The notes beneath the pieces are model-generated. The model worked only from the letters and a program-made list of their open reading frames with translations, was not told where the DNA came from and did not search any database. Made by a program: the position numbers and the translations under genes. Of a stretch of 64,000 bases of DNA, positions 18,168 to 26,266 are shown in pieces (within the stretch, counting starts at the first letter, position 1; each line of letters begins with the position of its first letter). This DNA comes from Mycolicibacterium stellerae (GTDB taxonomy: Bacteria; Actinomycetota; Actinomycetes; Mycobacteriales; Mycobacteriaceae), in the NCBI RefSeq assembly GCF_003719305.1, contig NZ_RARC01000023.1, forward strand, positions 37,044-101,043. The letters are read 5' to 3'.

Positions 18168-18180
18168 TCACCAGTGGTAA
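18168..18180. promoter_or_regulatory. Possible operator upstream of PTS gene
   Basis: ACCAGTGGT (18170-18178) is a 9-bp odd-centred palindrome extended by T/A pairs to 18168 and 18180. It lies 18 bp before the PTS start. It could bind a sugar-responsive repressor, but no regulator gene adjoins, so the assignment is weak. Confidence 0.3.
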
Positions 18181-18278
18181 CGCTCGACTTTGGCCGCACT
18201 GTGCGACGGGACGCGAGCGCTGCCCGCTGGCGGTGATGTTATCGACGCCGGGGTTGACGTGGACCGAAATGGACTTCC

Positions 18279-18427
18279 TGGCGACGATGCTGCCGTTTGC
18301 GCCATGGCTTCCGTTCGCGCACGACGGCGTGATCAGCTCGCTGCGCACCTACAGCCCGTCGGCCCTGCGCGGCGGCCTGTTCAGCCCCCGGGTCGCCGTC
18401 GTGAGCCGCCGGCCTCAGTCCATGTAG
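18279..18427 (+). pseudogene. Fragment of the methyltransferase C-terminus
   Basis: The right-hand repeat still reads in frame as the methyltransferase C-terminus (TMLPFAPWLPFAHDGVISSL, then SPRVAVVSRRPQSM and stop). It has no N-terminal two thirds and no SAM motif. It is a remnant of the duplication flanking the PTS gene and is not expected to make a functional protein. Confidence 0.8.
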
Positions 18428-18449
18428 CGGCGGTGGTGGCCCCAGTCGC
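18279..18449. repeat. Direct repeat, right copy (with 45-bp internal deletion)
   Basis: About 171 bp matching 15884-16099. Relative to the left copy it lacks 45 bp (15 codons) between two CTGCGCG words, as expected of slippage between short repeats. It also differs by scattered substitutions such as TTCGTGCAC/TTCGCGCAC. Its right end runs into the 3' end of the intact CD225 gene. Confidence 0.9.
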
Positions 18450-18762
18450 CGCCCTGCGAGATCAACACGAGCACGAAGATCGCGTAGAAGATCACGAACA
18501 ACAGCAAGAGGGCGCCTGCGAGCCACAGCGACAACTGGCCGAGCCTTCGCGCCCGGTCCGATGCGTACTGCGCGCCTGCATAGTTGCCCGCCGCCCACAG
18601 CGGATAGACGTTGAACGCATGGGTGAACGCAGAAAACGACAGAGGCCAGAAGAACAGCACGGCGGCGACGGCCCAGCCCGCGTTGTGCGGCGGCGGGCCG
18701 ACCGGCGGTGCGGTGGCCGGCGCCTGCGCCTGCGGCGCAGTGGTGGGTTCGGATTCAGTCAT
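18415..18762 (-). CDS. CD225/dispanin family small membrane protein
   Basis: A 115-residue protein with a Pro/Ala-rich N-terminus (residues 1-27). A CD225-like region with two membrane helices follows (AVAAVLFFWPLSFSAFTHAF, then NVYPLWAAGNYAGAQYASDRARRLG and LSLWLAGALLLLFVIFYAIF). Bacterial CD225 proteins are uncharacterised. The 3' end of the gene overlaps the methyltransferase remnant and is part of the duplicated segment. About 22 bp of its end also survive beside the left repeat copy. This suggests the gene was originally convergent with the methyltransferase gene before the PTS gene arrived. Confidence 0.82.
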   Translation of the reverse strand: MTESEPTTAPQAQAPATAPPVGPPPHNAGWAVAAVLFFWPLSFSAFTHAFNVYPLWAAGNYAGAQYASDRARRLGQLSLWLAGALLLLFVIFYAIFVLVLISQGGDWGHHRRYMD

Positions 18763-18866
18763 TTCAGGCTCCCCAGTCGATGATTGGCGACAACTCCGAA
18801 GGTACCCGTGCGGGGATATGCCCGATTTCCTTGCGCCCGCGTCATCGACCCTGTTGCATCGGCTCT

Positions 18867-20345
18867 GTGGGCGAAGAAGTGAAGCAGACCGACTTCAGTC
18901 GCGCGCACCGCCGCGAATACCGACGCAAGGTGCAATTGTGCCTCGACGTGTTCGAGACGATGCTGGCCCGCTCGAGTTTCGAATTCGAGCGCCCATTGAC
19001 CGGCATGGAAATCGAATGCAACCTCGTCGACGCCGACTACCAGCCCGCGATGAGCAACTCAGAAGTGCTGGCTTCCATCGCCGATCCGGCGTACCAAACC
19101 GAATTGGGCGCCTACAACATCGAATTCAACGTCCCGCCCCGACCGCTGCCGGGACGGGCGGCCTTGGACCTGGAATCCGAAGTCCGTGGCAGCCTCAACG
19201 CCGCCGAGTCGAAGGCGAGTTCCAGCGGCTCGCACATCGTGATGATCGGCATTCTGCCGACCTTGATGCCCGAACACCTAACCGGTGACTGGATGAGCGA
19301 ATCCACCCGGTACCAAGCCCTCAACGACTCGATCTTCTATGCCCGCGGCGAGGACATCCAGATCGACATCGCGGGACCCGAACGGCTCAGCTTGCAGGCC
19401 GCGTCCATCGCACCCGAATCCGCTTGTACGAGCATGCAACTGCACCTGCAGGTGTCGCCGGAAGACTTCGCGAAGAATTGGAACGCTGCGCAGGTGATCG
19501 CCGGCCCACAGTTGGCGTTGGGCGCCAACTCGCCGTACTTCTTCGGACATCAGCTGTGGTCGGAGACGCGGATCGAACTGTTCGCCCAGGCCACCGACAC
19601 CCGCCCGGACGAGCTTAAGGCCCAAGGTGTGCGGCCACGCGTCTGGTTCGGTGAACGGTGGATCACGTCGATCTTCGATCTGTTCGAGGAGAACGTCCGC
19701 TACTTTCCGTCGCTGTTGCCCGAGCTGTCCGATGAGGACCCGGTCGCCGAACTCGCCGACGGGCGCACGCCGACGCTTCCGGAGCTGCGGCTGCACAACG
19801 GCACGATCTACCGGTGGAACAGGCCGGTGTACGACGTCGTCGACGGCCGACCCCACCTGCGGGTCGAGAACCGCGTGCTGCCCGCGGGCCCGACGGTCGT
19901 CGACATGATGGCCAACTCGGCCTTCTATTACGGCATCCTGCGCAGCCTGTCCGAGGAGGACCGGCCGCTGTGGACGAAGATGAGTTTCGCTGCCGCACAT
20001 CAGAATTTCCTCGAGGCCGCCCAACACGGAATGGATGCCAGGCTGTACTGGCCCGGCCTCGGCGAGGTGACGCCTGACGAACTGGTCCTGCGTCAGTTGT
20101 TGCCGATGGCCCGCGACGGTCTTCGCAGCTGGGGCGTGTCCAGCGAGGTCTCCGACCGGTATCTCGGTGTCATCGAGGGCCGTGCCAAGACGGGGCGCAA
20201 CGGGTCGGTCTGGCAGGTGGAGACGGTGCGGGCGTTGCAGGAACGCGGTATGGCGCGGCCCGCGGCGCTGGCCGAGATGTTGCGGCTGTACTGCGAACGG
20301 ATGCACAGCAACGAGCCCGTGCACACATGGGAGATCAGCGGATGA
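18867..20345 (+). CDS. Glutamate-cysteine ligase-like carboxylate-amine ligase (GCS2 superfamily)
   Basis: A 492-residue protein of the glutamate-cysteine ligase superfamily. The substrate and metal-binding landmarks are LTGMEIECNLVD near residue 45, GAYNIEFNVPPRPL near 85, SMQLHLQVSP near 190 and LRVENRVLPAGPT near 335. It is not EgtA, which lies at 26263-27558. It is also unlike the YbdK-type enzyme. The product is therefore uncertain; any gamma-glutamyl or carboxylate-amine ligation is possible. GTG 18867 is used and GTG 18879 is an alternative. The stop overlaps the downstream lipoprotein start (ATGA), so the two are translationally coupled. Confidence 0.8.
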   Translation: MGEEVKQTDFSRAHRREYRRKVQLCLDVFETMLARSSFEFERPLTGMEIECNLVDADYQPAMSNSEVLASIADPAYQTELGAYNIEFNVPPRPLPGRAALDLESEVRGSLNAAESKASSSGSHIVMIGILPTLMPEHLTGDWMSESTRYQALNDSIFYARGEDIQIDIAGPERLSLQAASIAPESACTSMQLHLQVSPEDFAKNWNAAQVIAGPQLALGANSPYFFGHQLWSETRIELFAQATDTRPDELKAQGVRPRVWFGERWITSIFDLFEENVRYFPSLLPELSDEDPVAELADGRTPTLPELRLHNGTIYRWNRPVYDVVDGRPHLRVENRVLPAGPTVVDMMANSAFYYGILRSLSEEDRPLWTKMSFAAAHQNFLEAAQHGMDARLYWPGLGEVTPDELVLRQLLPMARDGLRSWGVSSEVSDRYLGVIEGRAKTGRNGSVWQVETVRALQERGMARPAALAEMLRLYCERMHSNEPVHTWEISG

Positions 20346-20782
20346 GAACCGCGTGCCGGTTGCTCATTGTGACGGTGCTGGCCGCCGCGCTGACGGCATG
20401 CCAGGCCAGCAGGGAGGCCGAAGCCGATCCCGTGGAATTCGCTCTGGGCCAACAGTTCCCGCTGACCGCAGGGCAGGAGGCGACGATCGCAGGCGAGAAC
20501 CTGCGGGTGCGCTTCACCGACGTGCTCGAAGACTCGCGGTGTCCGACCGAGGTCGAATGCTTCTGGACCGGGCAGGCCCGCATCGCAATCGCGGTCCAGC
20601 CGGCCGGACGCGCGGCAACGACCGTGGACTTCAACACCAACCCTGCACCTGGCCAGAACGTGCAGACCGCTGACGTCGACGGCTACACGATCGCGTTGAA
20701 ATCCCTTGACCCGTACCCGCGAACGCCCGACGACGGCACCGCATTCGAGGACTACACGGCGACGCTGGTGGTGGGGCGCTAA
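20342..20782 (+). CDS. Putative lipoprotein
   Basis: A 146-residue protein with a signal peptide and lipobox LTAC (acylated Cys20), so it is probably anchored on the outer face of the cytoplasmic membrane. The mature part is beta-rich and has a CPTEVECFW motif near residue 66, where two cysteines may form a disulfide. No named family is recognised. ATG 20342 overlaps the stop of the upstream ligase gene as ATGA. The end overlaps the convergent dctA end by 4 bp. Confidence 0.8.
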   Translation: MRTACRLLIVTVLAAALTACQASREAEADPVEFALGQQFPLTAGQEATIAGENLRVRFTDVLEDSRCPTEVECFWTGQARIAIAVQPAGRAATTVDFNTNPAPGQNVQTADVDGYTIALKSLDPYPRTPDDGTAFEDYTATLVVGR

Positions 20783-22155
20783 GGAGCGGCGGCGGCCTTC
20801 GCGGGCTCTTTGTCCTCGGTCGGCTCGTCGTCCTCGTCGATCATCGTCCGTTCGTCGAACGGGATGTCGCCGTCGAGCACGTTGTGCACCCGGTCGCCGT
20901 TCATGGAGTTGGTCCACGTGCCCACCAGCAGGGTGGCCACCGCGTTGCCGGAGAAGTTGGTGACCGCGCGGGCCTCGGACATGAACCGGTCGATGCCGAC
21001 GATGATCCCGACGCCGTCGAGCAGATCGGGGCGGTGGCTCTGCAGGCCTGCGGCCAGCGTCGCCAGCCCCGCGCCGCTGACCCCTGCGGCCCCCTTGGAC
21101 GCGATGATCATGAACGCGAGCAGACCCAACTGTTCGGGGATCGACATCGGGGTGCCCATCGCATCGGCGATGAACAGCGACGCCATCGTCAGGTAGATGG
21201 CCGTGCCGTCCAGGTTGAACGAATAGCCGGTCGGCACAACGATTCCCACCGTCGCCGGCTCGACACCCGCGTGCTCCATCTTGGCGATCAGCCGCGGCAG
21301 CGCGGACTCCGACGAGGAGGTCGCGACGATCAACAGGTACTCGCGGGCCAGATAGCGCACCAGCTTGAATATCGACACCCGGGTGACCATCCACAGCAGC
21401 GCACCGAGCACACCGAACACGAAGATGAGGCAGGTGAGATAGAACGCCAGCATCAGCACAGCGAGCTGGACGACCGCGTCGAACCCGGTGGCGCCGACCA
21501 CCTCGGCGATGGCACCGAACGCGCCGATCGGCGCTATCCAAAGCACACCGATGAGGATGCGGAAGACCAGTTTCTGCAGCAGCTCGATGCCGCGTAACAG
21601 CGGCACCCCCGAGCTGCCCATCATTTGGATCGCGAAGCCGACGAGCAACGCCACGAAGAGCGCCTGCAGCACGTTGCCCTCGGTCAGTGCGGAGAACAGC
21701 GTCGTCGGGATGATGTCGGAGAAGAACTCCATTGGGCCGCCCTCGGAGGCGGCCTCCCCTGCCAGTTCGGCGCCCTTGCTCGGATCGGAGGGGATGTTGA
21801 GACCGGTTCCCGGGCTGATCAGGTTGCCGACGACCAGGCCGATGGCCAGCGCGACCGTCGACATCGCCAGGAAGTAGGCGAGTGCAAGCCCGCCGACCTT
21901 GCCGACCGCGGTCGCCTTGAGCTTGCCGATGCCGATCACCACGGTGCAGAAGATGACCGGGATGATCATCATCTTGATCAGCTTGACGAACAGCTCGCCG
22001 AGCACGCCGAGCGACTTACCAAGGTCCGGCGCGACCAGGCCGACGATGATGCCGGCGACGACGCCGATGATCACCAGGATGTAGAGCCAGTGGGTGCGGT
22101 CCCGCTTTTGCTTCTTCGGCTTCTCGTCGCGCTCGACATCGACGTGCTCGGTCAT
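20779..22155 (-). CDS. dctA: C4-dicarboxylate/glutamate:cation symporter (DAACS family)
   Basis: A 458-residue transporter with about eight membrane helices and two re-entrant hairpins. Family signatures are the serine-rich hairpin SSSESALPRLIAKM, the NLDGTAIYLTMA motif that binds cation, and the C-terminal DRFMSEARAVTNFSGNAVATLLVG. It imports succinate, fumarate, malate or acidic amino acids with Na+ or H+. The N-terminal cytoplasmic extension is Lys-rich (EKPKKQKRDR). DctA is favoured over GltP on overall motif resemblance only. Confidence 0.9.
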   Translation of the reverse strand: MTEHVDVERDEKPKKQKRDRTHWLYILVIIGVVAGIIVGLVAPDLGKSLGVLGELFVKLIKMMIIPVIFCTVVIGIGKLKATAVGKVGGLALAYFLAMSTVALAIGLVVGNLISPGTGLNIPSDPSKGAELAGEAASEGGPMEFFSDIIPTTLFSALTEGNVLQALFVALLVGFAIQMMGSSGVPLLRGIELLQKLVFRILIGVLWIAPIGAFGAIAEVVGATGFDAVVQLAVLMLAFYLTCLIFVFGVLGALLWMVTRVSIFKLVRYLAREYLLIVATSSSESALPRLIAKMEHAGVEPATVGIVVPTGYSFNLDGTAIYLTMASLFIADAMGTPMSIPEQLGLLAFMIIASKGAAGVSGAGLATLAAGLQSHRPDLLDGVGIIVGIDRFMSEARAVTNFSGNAVATLLVGTWTNSMNGDRVHNVLDGDIPFDERTMIDEDDEPTEDKEPAKAAAAP

Positions 22156-22204
22156 GGTCGGCCCCTTAGTGTCGTGCCTGTGGGGTAACCAGAAGTGGGC
22201 TGTG

Positions 22205-23332
22205 TCACACCTCGGATGTCGCAGCTACCAGGGCTTCGGCGAATATCTCCAGGTCGTCGGCGGTGGTGTCGACATGCGGCGACACCCGCAGCACCGGCGC
22301 AGCCATCTCGAACGGCGCGCGCTGCACCTCGGCGTAGGTGGTGACGATCCCACGTTCGGCGATGAGCCACGCCCGGACGCGCTGCGGGTCTGCACCCGCG
22401 GTCGCTTGCAGCGTGGTGATCGCCGTCGGCTCATCGACGGGCTCGACGACCCGCCACCCGTCGACGTCGGCCAAAGTCGTCCTGGTCAATCGCCCCAGCT
22501 CGGCCAGCACGGCGCGGATGTTCTCCGGTCCCGCCGCGAGGTTCTCACCGAGTGCGACCGAAAGCCCAACGCGCGCAGCGAGATTTGCCTCACCGTGCTC
22601 GAGGCTCTGCATGACCGTGAACGGCAGGTTCCATTCCGGTGGAGGCAACCGCGGCCGAAGACGCTCGGCCAGTGCCGGTGTGATCGCCAGCATGCCAACA
22701 CCGCGCGGGCCTGCGATCCACTTGCGCGACGACGAGTAGACGGCGTCGGCGCCCACCGCACAGTCGATGTGTCCGAAAGCCTGGGCAGCGTCGATCACCA
22801 ACGGCAGTCCCACGCCGTGGCACACCTCGGCGAGCTCGCGGGCGGGCTGGACGATTCCACGGTGGCTGGCCAGCGCGGTCAGGTGCACCAACCCGGGCGG
22901 ACTGACGGCCAGCGCCGTGGCGGCCTCATCGACCACCAGGCGTCCGGTCCGGTCGGCCGGCAGGACGCGCACATCGAAGCCGTTCGCCGCCATCACCGCG
23001 AGGTTCGGCCCGTATTCACCGGGCAGACATGCCACGGTGCGCGGCCCCGTCCAGCTGCTCAATAGCAGGTCGAGGGCGTGATTGGCGCCGGTGGTGAAGA
23101 CGACGTCGGACGCCGTCATCCCGGTCAGCACCGCGATCGCCGAGCGGCCGGCGTCGATGACGGGCGCGGCGGCCGCCGCGGCGACATATCCGCCGACTTC
23201 GGCCTCGTGCCTGGCGTGCTGGGTGGCGGCGTCGATGACCGCCAAGCTCTGCCGCGAGCACGCGCCGCTGTCCAGGTGCAGGCCCGCCACCTTCGGCCGG
23301 GCGGCCCGCCACCGGTCCGCGAGCACGGTCAT
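22205..23332 (-). CDS. egtE: Ergothioneine biosynthesis PLP-dependent C-S lyase
   Basis: A 375-residue fold-type I PLP enzyme that removes pyruvate and ammonia from hercynylcysteine sulfoxide to give ergothioneine. The PLP lysine is in YSSSRKWIAGPRG; the cofactor Asp is in VIDAAQAFGHID. ATG 23332 is chosen because it overlaps the egtD stop (ATGA); an upstream in-frame start would lie inside egtD. It is the last gene of the egtABCDE operon. Orthologue of Rv3700c by recall. Confidence 0.93.
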   Translation of the reverse strand: MTVLADRWRAARPKVAGLHLDSGACSRQSLAVIDAATQHARHEAEVGGYVAAAAAAPVIDAGRSAIAVLTGMTASDVVFTTGANHALDLLLSSWTGPRTVACLPGEYGPNLAVMAANGFDVRVLPADRTGRLVVDEAATALAVSPPGLVHLTALASHRGIVQPARELAEVCHGVGLPLVIDAAQAFGHIDCAVGADAVYSSSRKWIAGPRGVGMLAITPALAERLRPRLPPPEWNLPFTVMQSLEHGEANLAARVGLSVALGENLAAGPENIRAVLAELGRLTRTTLADVDGWRVVEPVDEPTAITTLQATAGADPQRVRAWLIAERGIVTTYAEVQRAPFEMAAPVLRVSPHVDTTADDLEIFAEALVAATSEV

Positions 23333-24294
23333 CGCGTGGACAGCGACAGCCCGAAGTCTCCCGCGCGATCGGTCCACCAATGCGTGCGTCGCAGGCCCGC
23401 GGCGGCCAACTCCTCCGCCACGCGCTCCTGGCGGAACTTGCATGACACCTCGGTGAGCATCTCCTCGCCCGCGGCGAAGTCGACGGTCAGATCCAGCGCC
23501 GCGACGCGAACCCGTTGCGCCGAGCTTGCCCGCAGCCACATCTCGATGCGTTCCTCGTCGGCGTTCCACCGCGCCACATGGTCGAAGCGCCCGAGGTCGA
23601 AGTCGGCGTCGAGCTCACGGTTGACCACCGCCAGCACATTGCGGTTGAACCGCGCCGTGACACCCGCGCTGTCGTCATAGGCGCGGACCAACCGGCCGGT
23701 GTCCTTGACCAGGTCGGTGCCGAGCAGGAGGCTGTCGCCCTGCGCAAGCGCGTCGGACAGCGCCGAAAGGAACTCGGCGCGCGGGCCGGGCGTCAGATTG
23801 CCGATCGTGGACCCGAGGAACACGACGAGCCGCCTGCCGACGCGAGGGATCTTGCCGAGATGCTCCTCGAAATCGCCACATACGGCGTCGATCTCGATCC
23901 CCGGATACTCGTCGAGGATGGCCGAACTGGCGGCCTGCAGCATCCCGGCGTCGACGTCGAACGGGATGAAGCGGCGCAGTGCTCCGGTGTCGCGCAGTGC
24001 GCTGAGCAGCAGCCTGGTCTTCTCCGAGGTGCCGCTGCCGAGCTCCACGAGGGTATCCGCGCCGGATGCGGCGGCGATCTCCGCCGCATGGTCGCGGAGG
24101 ATCTGCGCCTCGGTCCTTGTCGGGTAGTACTCCGGCAGCCGGGTGATCTGGTCGAACAGGTCGCTGCCGACCGAATCATAGAACCACTTGGGCGGCAACG
24201 TTTTCGGTGTCTGCGTGAGGCCGCCGTAGACATCGCGGCGCAGCGCCTGTGCTGCGGAGTCAGCCGCGAGATGGTTGGACAGCGACAGTGTCAT
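23329..24294 (-). CDS. egtD: L-histidine N-alpha-methyltransferase
   Basis: A 321-residue SAM methyltransferase that trimethylates histidine to hercynine, the first committed step of ergothioneine synthesis. Visible landmarks are the N-terminal PKTLPPKWFYDSVGSDLFDQI, the LVELGSGTSEKTRLLL SAM loop, GSTIGNLTP, and a C-terminal EMWLRASSAQRV. These match the EgtD/DUF2260 family. The start overlaps the egtC stop (ATGA) and the stop overlaps the egtE start. Length is typical of EgtD. Confidence 0.95.
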   Translation of the reverse strand: MTLSLSNHLAADSAAQALRRDVYGGLTQTPKTLPPKWFYDSVGSDLFDQITRLPEYYPTRTEAQILRDHAAEIAAASGADTLVELGSGTSEKTRLLLSALRDTGALRRFIPFDVDAGMLQAASSAILDEYPGIEIDAVCGDFEEHLGKIPRVGRRLVVFLGSTIGNLTPGPRAEFLSALSDALAQGDSLLLGTDLVKDTGRLVRAYDDSAGVTARFNRNVLAVVNRELDADFDLGRFDHVARWNADEERIEMWLRASSAQRVRVAALDLTVDFAAGEEMLTEVSCKFRQERVAEELAAAGLRRTHWWTDRAGDFGLSLSTR

Positions 24295-24986
24295 TCCGAT
24301 CCTTTCAGCGCGGTCAGGTCCACGCGGGAGTCAGTGACCGCGACGAGGTGGCGGTCGGGGATCTCTTGCCAGTCCTCGTGGTCGTCGAATGGTTCACTGG
24401 CAAGCACCACGCCCTCGTCACGCCGGAGCAGAAACAGGGTGTCACCCCATGTGGTGGCGCGCAGTTCAGATCCGTTGCCTGCCAAAATGTTCAGCCTGGC
24501 ATTGGGGTCAGCCGCCGCAATCTCGTGGATGGTATCGCCGAGTGCGTCGAGACCGCGTTCGAAGATCAGCGCGGCCAGCAGCGCACTGTCATTGGTCGAT
24601 TCGGCCGCCGCGGACGCGGGCAGCACGGCGCGATCCACCAGACCGTTGTGCGACAGCAGCCACCGTCCATCGCTGAACGGCGCCGATGCCGACGCCTCGA
24701 TCGGCATCCCGACACTCGCCGAGCGCACCGCGGCCACCACGCAGCCGCTGCGCAGTACCGGCGCCACCGACGCAAACGACGCATCGCCCCATAGCGGAGC
24801 AGCGCTGCGCCAACGCCGTGGTGCGGCGTCTTCGTCGAAGAACCCGACGCCCCAGCCGTCGGCGTTCATCAGCCCGTGCTTCTGCCGTCGCGGCGAATAC
24901 GACTGCACCAGTAGGCCATACAGGGGATCCAGCACGAGTGATGCCACCGAACGCGGCTCACCCAGCCAGCCAAGGTGGCGACACAT
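24291..24986 (-). CDS. egtC: Ergothioneine biosynthesis class II glutamine amidohydrolase
   Basis: A 231-residue Ntn amidohydrolase that removes glutamate from gamma-glutamyl hercynylcysteine sulfoxide. The catalytic Cys2 is exposed after Met removal (MCRHLGWLG). GWGVGFFDE, VRSASVGMP and the WLLSHNGLVD oxyanion region follow. ATG 24986 is required to make Cys N-terminal, and it shares one base with the egtB stop (TGATG). Longer in-frame starts inside egtB are rejected for that reason. Confidence 0.95.
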   Translation of the reverse strand: MCRHLGWLGEPRSVASLVLDPLYGLLVQSYSPRRQKHGLMNADGWGVGFFDEDAAPRRWRSAAPLWGDASFASVAPVLRSGCVVAAVRSASVGMPIEASASAPFSDGRWLLSHNGLVDRAVLPASAAAESTNDSALLAALIFERGLDALGDTIHEIAAADPNARLNILAGNGSELRATTWGDTLFLLRRDEGVVLASEPFDDHEDWQEIPDRHLVAVTDSRVDLTALKGSE

Positions 24987-26266
24987 CAGACGTCCCAGGC
25001 CAATCGCAGCCCGCTGAAGATCTGCCTGCGGATCGGGTGGTCCCAGTTGCGGAAGCTCGGCCGAATGATGTCTGCTGCGACCGCCCACGAACCGCCGCGC
25101 AACACCTTGTAGTCGCCGTCGAAGAACGGCTGGCTGTACAGCTCGTAGAGCATCGGTGTGAACCCCGGCCATGGCCGCAGTGGAGACGACGTCCACTCCC
25201 ATACGTCACCGAGCATCTGCTCGGCGCCGTATGCCGATGCACCTGTCGGGTACGCGCCGACCGGAGCGGGGCGCAGGGCGTCCCCGTCGAGGTTGGTGAA
25301 CGCACTGGTGGGTTCGGATGCGCCCCAAGGGAATCGACGCCGCGCGCCGACGTCTGGATCCCATGCGCACGCCTTCTCCCACTCGACCTCGGTGGGAAGC
25401 CGCGCGCCTGCCCACGCCGCGAATGCCTCCGCCTCGAAGTACGTGACGTGCTGCACGGGCTCGTCGGCCGGAATGTCCTCCACGTGGCCGAACCGGGTCC
25501 GGGTGCCGTCAGCGTTCCAGAACTGCGGAGCCGTCAATCCCGCCTGCTCGCAATGTGTCCAACCACGTTGCGACCACCAGCGCGGCTGCCGGTAGCCGCC
25601 GTCGTCGACGAACTGCCGCCATTCGCCGTTGGTCACCGGCACCCGGCCGATTCGGAAGGCGGGCACATCGACGATGTGGGCGGGCCGCTCGTTGTCCAGC
25701 GAATGGGGCTCGGTCACCGCGTCTACGCCGAGGACGAACGGGCCGCCGGGCACCAGCACCGATGTCCCGGCCACATCCGGCCTACCCGGCGGAAGCGCGG
25801 TGCCGTGGTCGAGCAGGGCGGGACCCGTCCGCAGATTCAACGCCTGCATCATCGTTTCGTCGTGCTGGTTTTCGTGGCTGATCACCAGGCCGAAGTTGAA
25901 CTCCGCCTCGACGTCGTCGTCGGTGAGCGCGTCAAGGGTGTCGAGCGCCTTGTTGCGCACCGTCGCACAGAACATCCGCGCATCCGACGGCGGCAGAAGC
26001 GGCAGGTCGACCCGGCTGGCGCGGGAGTTCTCGAACGCGTCGTAGAGGCGTTCGACGTCGGGCGTCAACATGCCCGGCCGGTGCGGATCATTACCGCGCA
26101 GCAGCCACAGCTCTTCCTGCCATCCGATATGCGCGAGATCCCACAACAGAGGGCTCATCAACGGGTCGTACTGCCGGTGCAGTTCCGCGTCGTCGAACTC
26201 GACCAGCCGCAGCGTGCGATCGCGCGCCTTGGTCAGCCGGCGCGCCAGCGTTTCGCGTGAGGTCAC
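24986..26266 (-). CDS. egtB: Hercynine oxygenase
   Basis: A 426-residue iron(II) sulfoxide synthase joining gamma-glutamylcysteine to hercynine. The N-terminal DinB_2 domain carries the iron ligands His46 (DLAHIGWQE) and His131/His135 (HENQHDE). The C-terminal domain is FGE-sulfatase-like (PVTNGEWRQFVDDGGY, RLPTEVEWEKAC, VLRGGSWA). The GTG start overlaps the egtA stop (GTGA). The use of gamma-glutamylcysteine fits the egtA gene directly upstream. Confidence 0.96.
   Translation of the reverse strand: MTSRETLARRLTKARDRTLRLVEFDDAELHRQYDPLMSPLLWDLAHIGWQEELWLLRGNDPHRPGMLTPDVERLYDAFENSRASRVDLPLLPPSDARMFCATVRNKALDTLDALTDDDVEAEFNFGLVISHENQHDETMMQALNLRTGPALLDHGTALPPGRPDVAGTSVLVPGGPFVLGVDAVTEPHSLDNERPAHIVDVPAFRIGRVPVTNGEWRQFVDDGGYRQPRWWSQRGWTHCEQAGLTAPQFWNADGTRTRFGHVEDIPADEPVQHVTYFEAEAFAAWAGARLPTEVEWEKACAWDPDVGARRRFPWGASEPTSAFTNLDGDALRPAPVGAYPTGASAYGAEQMLGDVWEWTSSPLRPWPGFTPMLYELYSQPFFDGDYKVLRGGSWAVAADIIRPSFRNWDHPIRRQIFSGLRLAWDV

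Noticed and set aside
18867..20345. egtA assignment for the glutamate-cysteine ligase-like gene
   Set aside because: The gene at 26263-27558 has EgtA motifs and overlaps egtB. The one here is a different branch of the superfamily.
20093..21541. A 482-codon minus-strand frame
   Set aside because: It is antisense to the ligase and lipoprotein genes and out of frame with dctA. Its Arg/Gly-rich composition is typical of GC-rich shadow frames.
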